The notes under the pieces: generated by a model
What the model was told of the DNA's origin: nothing
Database searches by the model: none
Seen by the model: the letters and a program-made list of their open reading frames with translations, nothing else
Part shown: one piece after another, positions 1 through 10,090 of the stretch
Position numbering within the stretch: position 1 is the stretch's first letter
Layout of the letters: every line of letters starts with the position of its first letter
Translations under genes and position numbers: made by a program
Assembly: GCA_001599595.1 (NCBI GenBank)
Contig: BCHH01000007.1
Coordinates: 693,267 to 751,973, forward strand
Length of the DNA stretch: 58,707 nucleotides
Source of the DNA: Beverwykella pulmonaria
Taxonomy: Eukaryota > Ascomycota > Dothideomycetes > Pleosporales > Melanommataceae
Reading direction: 5' to 3'

Positions 1-1
1 A

Positions 2-1498
2 GACCATGAAGATACACTGTATAGCAAGCACTGGCTAGGACGTACACTTTATGATCAGAAGAAGTATATCAACGCTAAGGAGCTGCTCCGACAAGCAGCG
101 GATGGGCAGGAGAGGATACTTGGTCAAGACCACGAAGTCACGCTTGCAACCATGCACTTGCTACAAGAGTTGCAACTAGAATCCTCTGTATTCTTACCAA
201 CAAACGTCGCCACTCCGCATATCCTAGCTGAAAAACTAAACTCCTTTTTTTTAGAGCGACAGGATGGTCAGAAATTATATACTGACTCTGAGATTTACGA
301 AATATCAACGCTGTTAAAACGTTCAAATCCGCAGTGGAGCAACGTACCACGGACATATATTATTCTTCGGACTATTGGTTATCTAAACTTCCTCGATAAT
401 CTTATTAACGTTGGCTTTTCTGACTACTGGTTTCCTGTTACTGAACAAAACCTGCCAGATTGTTTACGGCCAAGTGCTCGAGCAGCATTTGTCAGTGCGC
501 AGAGCCTAGTATTGACGAAGTCGATAGACCTTGAAAGAGGTGAACATGGGCAGCATTGTCATTTCAAGCATGGGGAATCTCCTCCTTTTGAGTCAAAAGG
601 AATCTTAGGAAATGGTGGATTTGGTCAGGTTGACAAAATTCTTAGTCAAATTAGCTTCAAAGAATATGCTAGGAAGCGGGTTCTTCGAAGTTTTGCCTTT
701 AGGAGCCGACGGAAGGAAGACATAAAGCAGTTTATTGCTGAAATCCAAATCTTAAAGCGCCTAAAACACCACCACATTGTAGAATTCGTCGGAAGTTATT
801 CAGATGCCAAATACATTGGCCTAATAATGTCTCCCGTTGCCGACATGGACCTAGCCGCGTACTTGAAACGCGCTACCGCATCTCATCACCACGAGCTGCG
901 AACCTTCTTTGGTTGCCTGGCCAGCGCACTTGAGTTTATGCATGAGCAGAAAGTTCGACACAAGGACATCAAGCCAGGCAATATCCTCGTACACGCTGGA
1001 AAGGTTCTATTTACAGACTTTGGTCTATCTCTCGACTTCACAGACGCAAGCGGTAGTACCACCATGAGCATGGTGAACGGGATGACCAGAAGATATTGCG
1101 CGCCGGAGGTTGCCTTGCAGGGGTCTCGAAATACAATGTCTGACGTTTGGAGCCTGGGTGTTGTCTTTATGGAGATGCTTGTTATTCTCAAGGGCAAGAC
1201 AATTCCAGAGATGGATGAGTTCTTGAGGCGCCATGGATCACGTCAAGCCTTCATTCAGGCAAACACTGCTGCCTTGCCAGATTTTTTTGCTGAGCTCGAA
1301 GGCATAGGGGCCTTGTCAGAAAATATAGCCCTTACCTGGATTCAAAAAATGCTCGCAGCGGAGCAGCAATTGCGTCCGACTGCATCCTCCCTAGTCGCAT
1401 CTATTACGGCTCTAAACCATGAGGGAGAAAGGACTGGTTTCTGTGGGATATGTTGTGTTGCATCTGAAGAAGAGTGTTCTGATTGGGAGATCGAGTAA
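2..1498 (+). CDS. TPR-protein kinase fusion (5' partial)
   Basis: The frame is open from base 2, so the start lies outside the window and about the last 498 residues are visible. The first 50 visible residues (up to base 151) read as kinesin-light-chain-type TPR, with the signatures DHEDTL and GQDHEVTL spaced about one 42-residue unit apart. A linker of roughly 150 residues follows, then a Ser/Thr kinase domain: glycine loop GNGGFG (about base 607), ATP-binding lysine in ARKRV, catalytic loop HKDIKPGN (about 958; HKD instead of HRD), DFG (about 1015) and APE. All catalytic residues are present, so it is probably active. The short Cys-rich tail (GFCGICC) is unassigned. In fungi such TPR-kinase proteins often have further N-terminal NLR-like modules; whether this one does cannot be seen. 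Domain calls are firm, the biological role is inference. Confidence 0.85.
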   Translation, partial: DHEDTLYSKHWLGRTLYDQKKYINAKELLRQAADGQERILGQDHEVTLATMHLLQELQLESSVFLPTNVATPHILAEKLNSFFLERQDGQKLYTDSEIYEISTLLKRSNPQWSNVPRTYIILRTIGYLNFLDNLINVGFSDYWFPVTEQNLPDCLRPSARAAFVSAQSLVLTKSIDLERGEHGQHCHFKHGESPPFESKGILGNGGFGQVDKILSQISFKEYARKRVLRSFAFRSRRKEDIKQFIAEIQILKRLKHHHIVEFVGSYSDAKYIGLIMSPVADMDLAAYLKRATASHHHELRTFFGCLASALEFMHEQKVRHKDIKPGNILVHAGKVLFTDFGLSLDFTDASGSTTMSMVNGMTRRYCAPEVALQGSRNTMSDVWSLGVVFMEMLVILKGKTIPEMDEFLRRHGSRQAFIQANTAALPDFFAELEGIGALSENIALTWIQKMLAAEQQLRPTASSLVASITALNHEGERTGFCGICCVASEEECSDWEIE

Positions 1499-1762
1499 AG
1501 TTTCATGTAGAATTTGGGGTCACGGTTTCTGGCGCTACGGCTTGACTATTGTTTATTTGTAGCATCTCCGTAACTCTTTATGGCCATGCATATGAATAGC
1601 ATATGAATTTGTGGGTTGTGGAATATTCTAGGTGCTTCTTGCTTGGTTTGCCTTATAATATATACGCACTCTCATGTCTAAGTCGAACTCACAATAGCAG
1701 AAAGGCCGGCTGACCCACCCGCTAAACTCGACTCACCTACGTTTCTGCTGTCTATGTCTATC

Positions 1763-3445
1763 TCATAGAAAGCTCTGCAATGAATTAACATATCCATTTG
1801 CCTTCTTCGTTAGCGCACTTTTGTCTGCTCCGTGTTCAAGCAACAGTTGGACGACAGTTTCGTTGCCCTTTGCCGCCGCTCGTTGAAGCGCAGTCCCCTC
1901 GTATCCTCCCTTCGCGTTGACTTCTGCTCCGCGCTCAAGCAACAGTCGTACAAGAGGTTCGTTGCCATTTGCTGCCGCCTCTTGTAGAGCAGTCCCATTG
2001 TTGACGTCTGCTCCACGCTCAAGCAACAGTCGTACAAGAGGTTTGTTGCCATTTGCTGCCGCCTCTTGTAGAGCAGTCCCATTGTTGACGTCTGCTCCGC
2101 GCTCAAGCAACAGTCGCACGACAGTTTCGTTGCCCTTTGCCGCCGCTCGTTGAAGCGCAGTTCCCTCGTATCCTCCCTCCGCGTTGACTTCTGCTCCGCG
2201 CTCAAGCAACAGTCGTACAAGAGGTTCGTTGCCATTTGCTGCCGCCTTTTGTAGAGCAGTCCCATTGTTGACGTCTGCTCCGTGCTCGAGCAACAGTCGC
2301 ACGACAGTTTCGTTGCCCTTTGCCGCCGCCCGTTGTAGCACGGTCCCGTTTGCTTCTGCTCCGCACTCAAGCAGCAGTCGTACAAGAGGCCCGTTTCTGT
2401 TTGCTACTGCCTTATGTAGCGCGGTCCTGCTATATCTCGAGCTGGCGTTGACTTCCGCTCCACGCTCAAGCAACAGCCGCGCGACAGATTCATTGTCCAC
2501 CAAATATAGCGGAGTATGTTCATTGTAAGTCTTCGCATTAAGGTCCGCTCCTTTCTCTAATAGCAACTTCGCAAGATCCTCGTGTCCGTTGGAGGCCGCA
2601 AGATGCAGTGCTGTTTCTCCCTCGTAAGATCTTGCACTGACATCTGAGCCATGCTGTAACAGTATTTGCGCAACGGCCATATGTCCTCTTGTAGCGGAGA
2701 TATGTAGAGCGATAAGGCCATCCTTGTTCCGAGTTGAAAGTCCAGCTCCTCTCTCTAAAAGCAGTTGCACGATGGCGGCCTGCCCCGAATGCACTGCCTC
2801 ATGGAGTACTGAATTGCCATGGGTGTCCCTTGCTTCATTGTTGGCTCCCGCATTGAGCAATAGCCGTACACATTCCGCGTTGCCTTTCTTTGCAGCAATA
2901 TGGAGTGCTGTCTTTCCTTCATCGGATCTTGTCGCGACGTCAGTTCCACAGTCGATCAACCAGCGCAATATCAGCTCATTGCCGACGTCTGCTGCTACAA
3001 GCAGATTCGAGGCCTCCATCAACTGCTTACGCTCTACGTGTGCCTGGTTGCAGAACACCTTGATCTCTTCCTCTTGCAGTCCCTTCTTTGATGCCGCTTT
3101 CTGCCCATGGCAGCCCCGCATATGTCTTCGTAAATTGTCTTTCCGCGAAGTTCCTTTGAATATGCATCCCAAGACATTGCAGCGAAAACGCATGGCAACG
3201 CTCTGATGTTGGGTGTTGTGTCGATCAAGATCATTCCTTAGTGCAAATCCTTTGCCGCAATGCTTGCAACAGTACGGCTTGGAATGGGTTTTGTCGTGGC
3301 GGCTTGCGACAACCGATTAGCGCTGAGAATACCGTGAAAATGGTAGGGGCGCTGACTTGAAGTGTCCACGTGTGGTGAACGTCCTACCACATTTATCACA
3401 CTTGATAAGACCGTTAAGCGGAGGCGCTGAAAAGGCGAGGTCCAT
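1763..3445 (-). CDS. C2H2 zinc-finger/ankyrin-repeat protein
   Basis: Two exons: 3445-3357 and 3302-1763, joined over a 54-nt intron (3303-3356) with a GCTAATC branch site; 542 residues. The splice restores a perfect finger, C16-x2-C19-x12-H32-x3-H36. A second finger follows at 42-62 and a third, looser one at about 71-95. ATG 3445 is the only in-frame start; a stop lies shortly upstream. From about residue 125 come 13 ankyrin repeats. Repeats 8-13 are almost identical to one another, and several are shortened to 28 residues because the hairpin loop is missing. This suggests recent internal duplication. Zinc fingers suggest nuclear DNA or RNA binding and ankyrins suggest protein recognition, but partners are unknown. 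It is transcribed away from the zinc-finger gene at 3851. Confidence 0.85.
1850..2340 (-). repeat. Near-identical ankyrin-coding tandem repeats
   Basis: Within the ankyrin gene the DNA itself is repeated: a block of about 165 bp beginning near 1851 recurs near 2118 (offset 267 bp) with only a few mismatches. Smaller 84-99 bp units recur between them. Such DNA identity goes beyond what protein constraint requires and implies recent duplication or gene conversion. Confidence 0.85.
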
Positions 3446-3850
3446 GGCTCCAAATCCGGCTCGGGCAGTGGTGCCTTTCTAAGAAGATTTCAGCTAGTAT
3501 AGTCGGCCTCAAAGCTTGCTAGACACTGGTGGGATGTATTGAGCACTGAATTGAAGATGCTTGTGAAGTACGGCTATTGTCACAAACACAGCTTTAAAGC
3601 AAACGCATGCAAAGGACGCAGAGCATAGCAGACTGACGCAGCCTCGTAGTGAGGTGGCTTGGCGAAAAGGGCGCGCATCTGACGGCGCGAACTCGTTGGC
3701 TGATGAGACGCAGGTGGTGAGAATGAAAACTATAAAAGGCCCTGCTCCCATTGTCTCCGTCCTGTCCTGCTTTGCTAGCATCGTGCCAAGTCCCACCCAC
3801 ATTCTGATTCTTTAAAGTTCTATCATTGGTCGCCCTTCCTTCGTCGCACC
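3446..3850. promoter_or_regulatory. Divergent promoter region with TATA box
   Basis: This 405-bp gap separates two divergently transcribed zinc-finger genes. A clear TATA box (TATAAAAGG) lies at 3731-3739 on the + strand, about 110 bp before the ATG at 3851, and fits the + strand gene. I see no comparable TATA box for the - strand gene. Confidence 0.55.
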
Positions 3851-5228
3851 ATGCCGCTATACCGACAGTCAGAGCAAGGCTCTCTTACGCCTCGCGGCAA
3901 TGGAGAACCTCCGTAAGGCCCTTTTTTTTTTAACACTAAAGCAGGTATGCCTCTCTAAAACGAACGTCATCCTTCGCCCAACAGCCACCAAGGTAAGCCA
4001 CCCCTCGCCCTTTCTCGCACAGGCCATTCATGACGTGTCCTCTAGCCGAAACACCTCATACGAAAGGATTCACTGCGATTGGCCAGGGTGCACAAAATCC
4101 TTTACACGTGCCCCTGACCTCGTTCGTCATCACAACTCCACCCATCAGCAGACGAAGCAATTCTGGTGCACGGTCCCCGGCTGCAACCGCAGCGAGAGCT
4201 TCCCTGGTCAGAAACGTCCATTTCCGAGAAAGGACAAGCTCGACTCTCACGTGAGGAAAGTCCATTGGCCATCTTCAACTCTCTCTGCGGCCGGAACTCC
4301 TAGAATTGGTGGGCTTACTAGCACCGAGGAGTTGAACACTGTCAGCGGATTCACCAGCGTTGCCGGGTCTACCAACTTCGACGGATCTTTTGCAGTCAAC
4401 GGATTTGCCAGCGCCTACGGGCTCAATTATGTCAACTGCTTCACTAGCATCAGCAGACCCTCTGACCTCGATGGATTTGCCAGACTCAATGAACTGGCCA
4501 ATGTCGACGGGTTCACGAGTATCGGTGGGCCTCTTAGCGCTGATGGGTTTGCCAGTATCGGCGGGCTCACTGGTGTCGACGGATCCGCCAGCGTTGATGA
4601 GCTCAACAATGTCGACGGACTTGCCAATTTCGACGGATTTACCGGCATTGAGGGATTGGACGCCGTCGGAAGACTCACTAGCGCCGGCGGGTTTGCTGGT
4701 GTTGATGAATTTGCCAGTATCGACGGGTTCCCTGGTATCCATTGCGACGGGATGAACACTGTGGGCGGATCCACCAATGGCGGCGGGTTTACCAACAACA
4801 ATGGATTCTCTGCAATGAACGGGTCGGCCGAATTTAACAGACACACTGATGTTGGCGGATTTGCCAGCGTTGACGAGCTCACTAGCATCAACGGACCGAC
4901 CAATATCGAGGAGGTTACCGGCATCGGCGGACTCCCTAGCGCGGATGGATTCGCCAGCGTGGACGGGTTGACTGGTGTCGACGGATCTGCTATCGTTGAC
5001 GAGTTTAACATTGTCAATGGACTTGCCAATATGGTCGGATTTACTGGCATTGAGGGATTGAACACCATCAGCGGATTTACCGGCGTTGGTGGGCCTGCCA
5101 ACTTTGACGGACTCTATGATATCAATGAGTTTACCAACTTCGACGGACTTTATGATATCAATGAGTTCACCAACCTCAACGAGCTTCCTGATATCAATGA
5201 GTTCACTAACCTCGACGAAGCTCTCTGA
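3851..5228 (+). CDS. C2H2 zinc-finger protein with hexapeptide beta-helix body
   Basis: Preferred model: exon 1 3851-3912, intron 3913-4045 (133 nt, GTAAGG...CCTCTAG), exon 2 4046-5228; 414 residues in frame. A variant with an extra small exon at 3945-3992 also keeps frame. Two fungal-type C2H2 fingers come first (CDWPGC...H...H and CTVPGC...H...H, about 4070-4265). From about 4303 to the stop, the protein is about 48 consecutive hexapeptides of the form [IVFL]-[DGE]-[GE]-[FL]-[TA]-[SNG], for example VDGFTS and IGGLTG. This fits the left-handed beta-helix rule [LIV]-[GAED]-x2-[STAV]-x. One 8-residue irregularity near 4740 interrupts the register. The repeat pattern continues in another frame after the stop, so the 3' end looks frameshifted. 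Function unknown; I recognise no family of this architecture. Confidence 0.75.
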
Positions 5229-5416
5229 TATCAATGAGTTTACCAACCTCGACGAACGCAGCTGTCAACGGATTCGCCAGCGCCAACAGTCTCATCAATG
5301 TTAACGAGTCTGCCAACGTCGACGGGCTCACTGGCATCGATGGGCTCAACTGGGTTGACAGATCTATCACTATTGAAGGACTCACTGGGGTTGACGATTT
5401 CCTAAGCTTCCTATAG
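5229..5416 (+). pseudogene. Frameshifted 3' remnant of the hexapeptide gene
   Basis: After the stop at 5228, hexapeptides resume in a different frame from about 5263 (VNGFAS, VDGLTG, IDGLNW, IEGLTG) and end at TAG 5414-5416. Comparing GACGAAGCTCTCTGATATC near 5215 with the upstream copy shows one inserted base, and a second small shift lies near 5255. No intron of plausible size repairs the frame. The gene probably once ended at 5416. Confidence 0.6.
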
Positions 5417-6325
5417 TTATCTCTCTTTATATTTTGATTAGTCCATATGATAGTTTTGCAATGAATATGCTCCCAAGTGTCTTCTTTTTAGATTCTTCCA
5501 TGGCTTCTCAATTTCCAGGTACATGAAGCAAGACTTAAAGACCATACGCTTTTTTTGTCTACTAAGGCAACATTCTATGAGACAACGTATCTTACTAAGC
5601 GACAACATAAAACTAGACAACACAGCACAGCCAGATCAGCATACCACATTTTGCAAGTGTAAAACGTGGCAGCGAGTACGCTTCCACCACGTCGAGCCTC
5701 AAACACCACATCAAAAAGCCGGTCTTTTATAAAGTGGTCCCATTTCGCCCCAAAGATCTTCCTCAGTATCTCACAGCGTTCCCGTACCCGTTTAAGGATA
5801 ACAACAACACAAGTACCCAGCCCCTACATACCATTCGGTTCCGCAAGTCCCTTCCTCCTATCTTGTCTCCACACTATTAATCCGTCCGCCATTCTCAGAT
5901 TAACGTTATTTTGATTTCTAGTTTAGAAACGTCGGCATAGCGAAACTTACCGGCCACTCTAAGAGCTCTGGGCGTAATTCAGTGTCAGTTACGGAACGAA
6001 AGAAAGGGAGTTAGAGGCCGAGGATGCTCTCGGATGGCGCGCAGCTGTGGGATGCCGGATAAGGAAGGCAACAAAGAGGATAAAGCGGAGCAGTGCTGAT
6101 GAAGAGAAGGGAGGAAATGAGATGCTGTTGGGACTTCGCTGGAGGGATGAAAGAGCAGAGGCATCGAGCTCTCTTAAATGGCATTTTCAAGTATTTTGGT
6201 TCTTGTGCCTCAGATGTAAGTCAGAGCTCAGGCGCATGCAAAGGCAGGTTGGGGAATAGAGAAGTTTATTTCCTTCTCACAAATCTAATCTTCTCTATAT
6301 TCTCCTCGACCCTCTCCTTCCCAAT
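5417..6325. other. Intergenic, no gene recognised
   Basis: About 900 bp with only short unsupported frames and a few homopolymer runs. It includes the 3' flanks of the gene ending at 5228/5416 and of the convergent aldo-keto reductase. Confidence 0.6.
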
Positions 6326-7736
6326 TTACAATCCATGGGGCTTAATTGGCCCCAGATGCGGCACCGCATCGATCTTGCCCGAGAATTGCAGCAGTCCCAC
6401 ATCCGCCGTCGTCATCCTCGTATTATACTTCTTGCCTGTGAACTCAAACAAGAAGTTCATTGGGAACCCGACCTCGAAATTACTCTCGGCGTCAATGGCA
6501 TCCATCTCCTCGTCGCTCAACTGCAGGCTCAACGCCTCGATATTCCCTTTCAAGTGCTCTACTTTCCGTCCGCCCACGATCGGAAACACGTACGGCGCCT
6601 TGTGCATGACGTACGCGAGCGCGACGCTCGTGACGATTGTGTTTTTGGACTTGGCGATCTCGGTGAGCTTCGCGGCTATCTTCTTTTGGGTTTCGGTTTG
6701 TGGGCGGTGCACGCGGCCTTTTTCGCCGGAGGCTTCTTTCTCGGCTACGGTGAAGTTACCGCCGCCGAGGGAGCCCCAGGGTGCTAGTGCCATGCCTTCG
6801 TCGCGCGCCATGGGGATGATTTCGCGCTCGAAGTCGCGGTCGGCGGCGGACCACCGGCCTTGGTACACGGAGAAGGGGCGGAGGCCGTGGTTGCGGGCGT
6901 CTATCATGTACTGTCAGGATCTCCTCGAAGTGGTGTAAAGGGGAAGGGTGATGCGAGAATCTGGCACTTACATTCATTCGCCTTACTCACGACCCAAGCC
7001 GGCGTATCACTCACTCCCAAGTACAACACCTTCCCCCTCTGCACCATATGATTCAAGCTCTGCATCAACTCCGGCACGCCAGTAGTGAAGTCCCACCAGT
7101 GCACATAAAGCAGGTCAATGTAATCCGTTTGCAGCTTCTTCAAGCTCGCCTCGAGAGAGACATGAAGCGATTTGGTGGAGTTTCCGGCATAGTTGATGCG
7201 TTGGCGGGGAGACTTGTGCGGGTTCGGGTAGCAGGTTGTGAACTTGGTAGCCAGGACGAGCTCGTCGCGGTTCTTCTTGCCGGCGAGCCATTCGCCGATC
7301 CAGAGCTCGGATTCTTCGTTTTGGTAGTTGTTGGAGCTGTGAAGGGGATGTTAGTATCATGTGTTTACATAAGCTCGGAGTAGGAGCCAGGGCTGTTAAT
7401 GTGAACTTGTGGGGCCCATGTGGGGTAGATATGCTTCTTTCATCCAGGCCCGATTAGGATAGCCCCAGCCCCCAAGTTCCCTCCCATCTTCACTCATTGT
7501 GATCAGGAAGGAAGAACTCACGTATCGATGAAATTCCCTCCCTGCTCATAGAAGTAATCCAGCATCTCAAACGTCGTCTTCTTGTCACATTTCCCCATGA
7601 ATCCCTCCCAAGCGTCTCCAAAGTTCATCGCACCAAGACATAATGGCGAAACGCGGACGCCAGCCGTGGTGGACAGCACGCGGTGGAAGTCGAGCAAGGA
7701 CTTGGGATTGGGCGGGTTGCCGAAGGGTCCAGACAT
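6326..7736 (-). CDS. Aldo-keto reductase (aryl-alcohol dehydrogenase/norsolorinic acid reductase-like)
   Basis: Three exons: 7736-7522, 7336-6972 and 6900-6326; introns of 185 and 71 nt; 384 residues, normal for the family. The NADPH-dependent aldo-keto reductase tetrad is visible: Asp in NFIDT, Tyr in SNNYQNEES, Lys in LATKFTT and His in YVHWWDF. The coenzyme region FPIVGGRKVEHL is present near the C-terminus. The second splice (GAAT|GTAAGT...GATAG|ACGCC) gives the family-typical NEYARNHGL. It most resembles the AAD/StcV/NorA branch, but no polyketide cluster surrounds it, so a detoxifying or general carbonyl reductase role is more likely than toxin synthesis. Cytosolic; no targeting signal seen. 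Confidence 0.93.
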
Positions 7737-8703
7737 GTTGAGTCAAGGATTTTGTTTTTGGTTACAGTGGAATTTGTGTTGGGTAGAGGGTTCAATTGGC
7801 GTTGGTGTAGTAGAAAAAAGGAAGCTGCTGGATTATTATATACCCGCTGGACGGCATGTCCATGACGTGTGTACCAGGGAGGGGCGTAAGCCAGTTGCAG
7901 ATTGCCGGTGGAGATAAAAACATCATTCGAGGTACCACCCGCATGAACCTCGGAAGAGGGGCTGTTTGGAGGGGAGCTGGGAGCTCTAAGTCCGGTACCT
8001 CCGATGTGGCTCCGTTTCATCAATCATCGTTTTGCTATCTCCTGATGGGGCGGACGAATGTCTTCGTCAGAAAGGATTGAAGGACGAAACATGGGTTGTT
8101 TACATGTGCAAATCTGAAAATGCATATTGGTGGTGGTGTTAGTCAAGGGAAGAGCAGATACAGTCTGCACCTAGCATTTCTCTGCATCGCCGATGAGAAG
8201 GGCAGCCAACCGCGAAGAAAGCTAGAAAGCTTAATTGAACGGCCGGCTATGCTCTAGCTAGAGCTTTAGTAATTATACCTGTTGGGTGTGTGTGTGCTTG
8301 GTCTATCGTATGTAGTATAATGCAGATTCAATTCCAACATCGTGATGGGTGAGTGCAAAATTATGATGAGAAGACAAATCGGGCCTTTTGTGAAAGCGAG
8401 ACACTTTCGTCGGAAACATGGTTAACGCCGTCCTGATGATTAGGAACATATTTTCCTTTGAAGAACTGAAAATTTAGCCCATTGAATGCAAGTGTGAATG
8501 CGAGGAAGATGTGTGTTAATTTTTAAAATTTTGACGAGTCTTCTACCTACATCATGATAGATTGTTGTCTTAACTGTCGAAAACAACACTGGTCTCTGCC
8601 AACCTCAGGGTATCCATATGCATACAAACAAGCCATGCCATGCCAACAAGAAAACACATCCCTCAAACATGCCCAACAATACGTACTTTTATCCCATCTC
8701 CGC
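7737..8703. other. Intergenic, no gene recognised
   Basis: Holds the aldo-keto reductase promoter (7737 to about 8000) and the 3' flank of REX4. Nothing else could be supported. Confidence 0.6.
7836..7842 (-). promoter_or_regulatory. TATA box of the aldo-keto reductase
   Basis: TATATAAT on the - strand, about 100 bp before the ATG at 7736. Confidence 0.45.
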
Positions 8704-8774
8704 CTAGTTCTTCTTCCTCTTCTTCTTTTTCTTCTTGTTCTTATTCTTCACCACTTCTCCGCCGCCGACCTTAA

Positions 8775-8806
<32 letters not shown>

Positions 8807-9840
8807 ACCACCACAGCCGGTTTCATGTGTCCATACATTTTTGCAACCTCAACTTCAAATGCGTCCTTTTCCAATCTGAACAGCGCCATCGTAGCCCTTG
8901 CATCTTCCACCGAGCTGTGGCTTCCAACCTGGATCTCCACGCCCAGGAGCTTCTCCGCCAAGTGTTTGAGCCTCGGCGTCCTCCCTGGGATCATGGCGAT
9001 CTCCCTGAATTTGGAGAACTTCGACGTATCTCGTATGTAGCGCTTGTCGTGCTTTAGCTTTAGAACGTCGAGATCGTTCTTCACGGCGTGACCGACGAGT
9101 ATCCTACCTTCGAGCAGGAGTTTGAGATCATCGTGTACTTCTTTGAAGGGCCGTGCAACGTCGTGCCGGAGATGCCGTGGCTCGATGCCAGATACTGCTG
9201 TCCGGTAATCCGTCACTGGAACCTTGACCTGCACGTATGAGTCGTAGACCTGGTGGCCGTGGTAGTTGACCACACTGACGCGGGCTAGTGCAGAGTCCCG
9301 GTCGGGCTCCGGGCCTGTGCCAACCATTTCGCAGTCTAGGGCTATGTATTTCCCGGGTAGTGCGGTCGAGGAGACGCCTTCATTCTCAATGTCTGGGTGG
9401 TGGGGGGACGGCGTGAGAACGGGGATGGATTCGGCAGCGGTTTTGGAGGAGGAGACGAAGGATGTCTGTTTGAGGTTCGGCATCGAGATGCTGCGAGAGA
9501 GGGACTTGACGTCGTGCCGTTTAGCGGAAGCCCCAACCAAGGCGGGCTCGTCCATTTTCTGTCTCTTGCGGGATTGAGGATGCTTGTGCGGTGCTGTCCT
9601 TCCTGTGCTGCTGTTCACGTGAGATTTCGGAAGCCCTTTGGAAGATTCTTCATTGGGTTTCGCAGGCCTCTTGCGCTTCAGGGACTCTTTCTTCTCTTCT
9701 TTACTGTCTGCGGTCGAGGACAGAGGAGGTTTCGAGGCTACAGTCGCTTGTAGCCGTTTCTGCAGCCTTTTCCAGTTGCTGGATAGTTCGGGGAGCTCGA
9801 TTGGCGCCATTCTCTCGTCACCGGATGCACATGGCGGCAT
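8704..9840 (-). CDS. REX4: RNA exonuclease 4 (DEDDh 3'-5' exonuclease)
   Basis: Single-exon, 378 residues from ATG 9840, or 368 from the second Met at 9810 (MAPIELPELSSNWK), which fits homologues better. A basic, low-complexity N-terminal third precedes the exonuclease domain at about residues 165-325: Exo I ALDCEMVG, Exo II VGHAVKNDLD and Exo III HSSVEDARAT, giving the DEDDh set. Yeast Rex4 acts in pre-rRNA processing in the nucleolus. The C-terminus has a run of ten alanines encoded by a GCN trinucleotide array and then a Lys-rich tail (nucleolar-type signal). It is divergent from ESA1, 250 bp away. Confidence 0.93.
8780..8806. repeat. Trinucleotide (CTG/GCA)n microsatellite
   Basis: About nine CTG-type triplets within REX4, encoding the polyalanine tract near the C-terminus. 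Confidence 0.8.
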
Positions 9841-10090
9841 GTATTGAGTTGTTTAGCTGTTGTGTAGATGTTGCTCTGTTTGTTCATTTTTGGTCCCCGC
9901 AAATTCCGCCGCAGGAAAAAGTTCAAACGCTCGGACCACCTGATCACATGCTGTAGCCCACCGAACAGGCGGACGCGCCGCCTGCATCTCGCCATCGCAG
10001 GCGACAAAGCGACAGCAAACATTCACGACAACAACAATTCCCCACGCGATTTTTCTGCTGCGATAATTTAACACAAGGTAGCGCGAAGCC
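9841..10090. promoter_or_regulatory. REX4/ESA1 divergent intergenic region
   Basis: 250 bp between two housekeeping genes read outward. No TATA box seen. A GGACCACCTGATCACATG stretch lies near 9934. Confidence 0.4.

Noticed and set aside
1810..2385. 191-codon - strand frame over the ankyrin repeats
   Set aside because: Alternative frame of the same repeated DNA; the ankyrin consensus is in the other frame.
4275..5246. 323-codon repetitive - strand frame
   Set aside because: Antisense of the hexapeptide array; repeats in one strand automatically give repeats in the other. The zinc fingers are only on the + strand.
6093..6938. 281-codon + strand frame
   Set aside because: Antisense to the spliced aldo-keto reductase, whose conserved motifs are on the - strand.
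6326..7736. Member of an aflatoxin/sterigmatocystin-type cluster
   Set aside because: No polyketide synthase, P450 or cluster regulator nearby; this reductase family is broad.
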